From Bacteroidota bacterium (GTDB taxonomy: Bacteria; Bacteroidota; Bacteroidia; Bacteroidales; UBA932): a stretch of DNA of 6,200 nucleotides. Where the stretch lies: positions 1 to 6,200 of the forward strand of contig WRJW01000139.1 of assembly GCA_009778375.1 (NCBI GenBank), read 5' to 3'. Of the stretch, positions 5,047-6,200 are shown one piece after another. The notes beneath the pieces are model-generated. The model was not told the DNA's origin, searched no databases, and saw only the letters and a list, made by a program, of their open reading frames with translations. Position numbers and translations under genes: made by a program. The stretch's first letter is position 1, and every line of letters begins with the position of its first letter.

Positions 5047-6200
5047 ATGAAGAGTAAGAAGATTTTTTGGACTATCCTGTTGCTGTTGGCAGGTTATTTG
5101 GGGCTTAATGCTCAATACGACAAGCAACAATTCTTTTACCGTGGACGCCAGTTGCTGGAAGAGGGTAAGTATCCTCAGGCCATAGAAAGTTTTAATATGC
5201 TGGCCCGAATAGATTCTACCTTGTACGAAGCCTATTTTTTCAGGGGGATTGCCAAATACAATTTGGGGGATTTTGTGGGGGCTCAACTCGATTTTGACCG
5301 TACCCTGCGGATCAATCCCGTTTTTACCCTCGGCTATCATTATCGCGCCATAACCATGAGCAGGATGGGTAAATACGAGGATGCCCTAAAGGATTTGGAA
5401 GAGGCGGTGGCGCTGAGGCCCAGCTACACGGGGCTCTATTTTAGCAGGGGAGTTACTTTTCTACTGTCTCAGCAGTTCGAAAAAGCGGTAACGGATTTTA
5501 ACCGGTTTATTAAATTTGAACCGAGGGTAAGCGAGGCCTACCTTAACCGAGGCGCCTGCTACCTTTACTTGCAAGACACCCTAAAGGCTTTGGACGATTA
5601 CAATACGGCCGTTTTGCTCAACAAATTTGACCCCGAAGGATATGTCCGGCGATCCCGTGTGTATGTTTTACAGGAACGTTTTCAGGAAGCTTTATCTGAT
5701 TTGTCCAATGCACTCTCTTTAGACAGCACCAATACTTTTGCTTATTTTAATCGCGCCTTAGTGTACAACAGCATGAAAAACATTAAGGGTACCCTGGAAG
5801 ATTTTGATCAGGTTTTGCACTACGATCCCGATAACGCCCTTACCCGGTATAATCGAGCGTTGATCCGAACCCAAATAGGGGACTACGAAAACGCCCTCAG
5901 TGACTACGACCGTGTTTTAGAGATAAATCCGGGCAATGTGCTCGCGTATTTTAACAGAGCCGCCCTCTTTGTAGAAACGGGTCGCTACCGCGATGCTTTG
6001 GATGACTATTCCAAAGCCATAGAACTCTATCCCGATTTTGCCAATGCCTACATGAATCGTTCCTACGTAAAATATCAAATGGGACAAATGGCTTCGGCAC
6101 AACAGGATAGAGATATCGCCCGCCAAAAGGTTCAGGATCATCGCCTCAGGATGGATCAGGAGGAAAACTCGGAGGTCGCTTTTGCCGATACTACGCGGCA
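5047..6200 (+). CDS. Secreted tetratricopeptide-repeat protein (3' end beyond window)
   Basis: 384 codons are visible with no stop before the window edge. The start at 5047 is set by a signal peptide (MKSKKIFWTILLLLAGYLGL then NA) with likely cleavage after Ala22, leaving Gln23 as first mature residue, again fitting the Bacteroidetes Q-rule; the next Met is residue 51 and would lose the signal. From residue 26 to about 360 the protein is built of ten 34-residue TPR units in near-perfect register. The AYFNRA-type helix A motif recurs at about 62, 97, 131, 164, 199, 232, 267, 300 and 334, and helix B/linker motifs such as DALxDYxxAIELxP recur at the same period. The tail from about 361 is charged and Gln-rich (start of a C-terminal segment). 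TPR arrays are protein-interaction scaffolds; here it would act in the periplasm or outer envelope. The partner is unknown. It has its own promoter and is probably transcribed independently of the propeller gene. Confidence 0.92.
   Translation, partial: MKSKKIFWTILLLLAGYLGLNAQYDKQQFFYRGRQLLEEGKYPQAIESFNMLARIDSTLYEAYFFRGIAKYNLGDFVGAQLDFDRTLRINPVFTLGYHYRAITMSRMGKYEDALKDLEEAVALRPSYTGLYFSRGVTFLLSQQFEKAVTDFNRFIKFEPRVSEAYLNRGACYLYLQDTLKALDDYNTAVLLNKFDPEGYVRRSRVYVLQERFQEALSDLSNALSLDSTNTFAYFNRALVYNSMKNIKGTLEDFDQVLHYDPDNALTRYNRALIRTQIGDYENALSDYDRVLEINPGNVLAYFNRAALFVETGRYRDALDDYSKAIELYPDFANAYMNRSYVKYQMGQMASAQQDRDIARQKVQDHRLRMDQEENSEVAFADTTR

Noticed and set aside
4912..5340. 142-codon open frame on the - strand across the propeller/TPR junction
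   Set aside because: Spans two well-supported + strand genes and the promoter between them; low-complexity Ser/Leu translation.

Overview
The window looks like chromosomal DNA of a Bacteroidota bacterium, most likely order Bacteroidales. The evidence is a BACON-domain lipoprotein, a six-bladed beta-propeller lipoprotein of the Bacteroidales type, a GG-leader natural-product-like peptide, TAnnTTTG-like -7 promoter boxes, and two signal peptides that appear to leave Gln as the first mature residue (the Bacteroidetes 'Q-rule'). I cannot name a genus.

Layout. (1) 1-1590, +: 3' end of a large modular surface protein of stacked Ig-like/beta-sandwich modules, with two copies of one module. (2) 1608-2327, +: a BACON lipoprotein 17 nt downstream, probably in the same operon. 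(3) 2349-3329, -: a secreted M28-family peptidase homologue, convergent with the lipoprotein; two catalytic-site residues appear substituted (general base Glu to Lys, last zinc-ligand His to Asn). (4) 3330-3540: a 211-bp divergent intergenic region with a promoter-like box. (5) 3541-3738, +: a 65-aa GG-leader peptide with a four-cysteine core, followed by a strong intrinsic terminator (3750-3790). (6) 3824-5008, +: a six-bladed beta-propeller lipoprotein. (7) 5047-6200, +: a secreted protein of at least ten tandem TPRs, running off the right edge.

Every mature product here is predicted to be exported or cell-envelope associated. The most interesting unit is the peptide plus propeller-lipoprotein pair (about 3390-5024). 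It looks more AT-rich than the genes on either side and is bracketed by two near-identical 22-nt direct copies of a promoter-like sequence, as if a module had been inserted between the M28 gene and the TPR gene. No maturase, C39-type exporter, transposase, tRNA, rRNA or CRISPR array is visible in the window.
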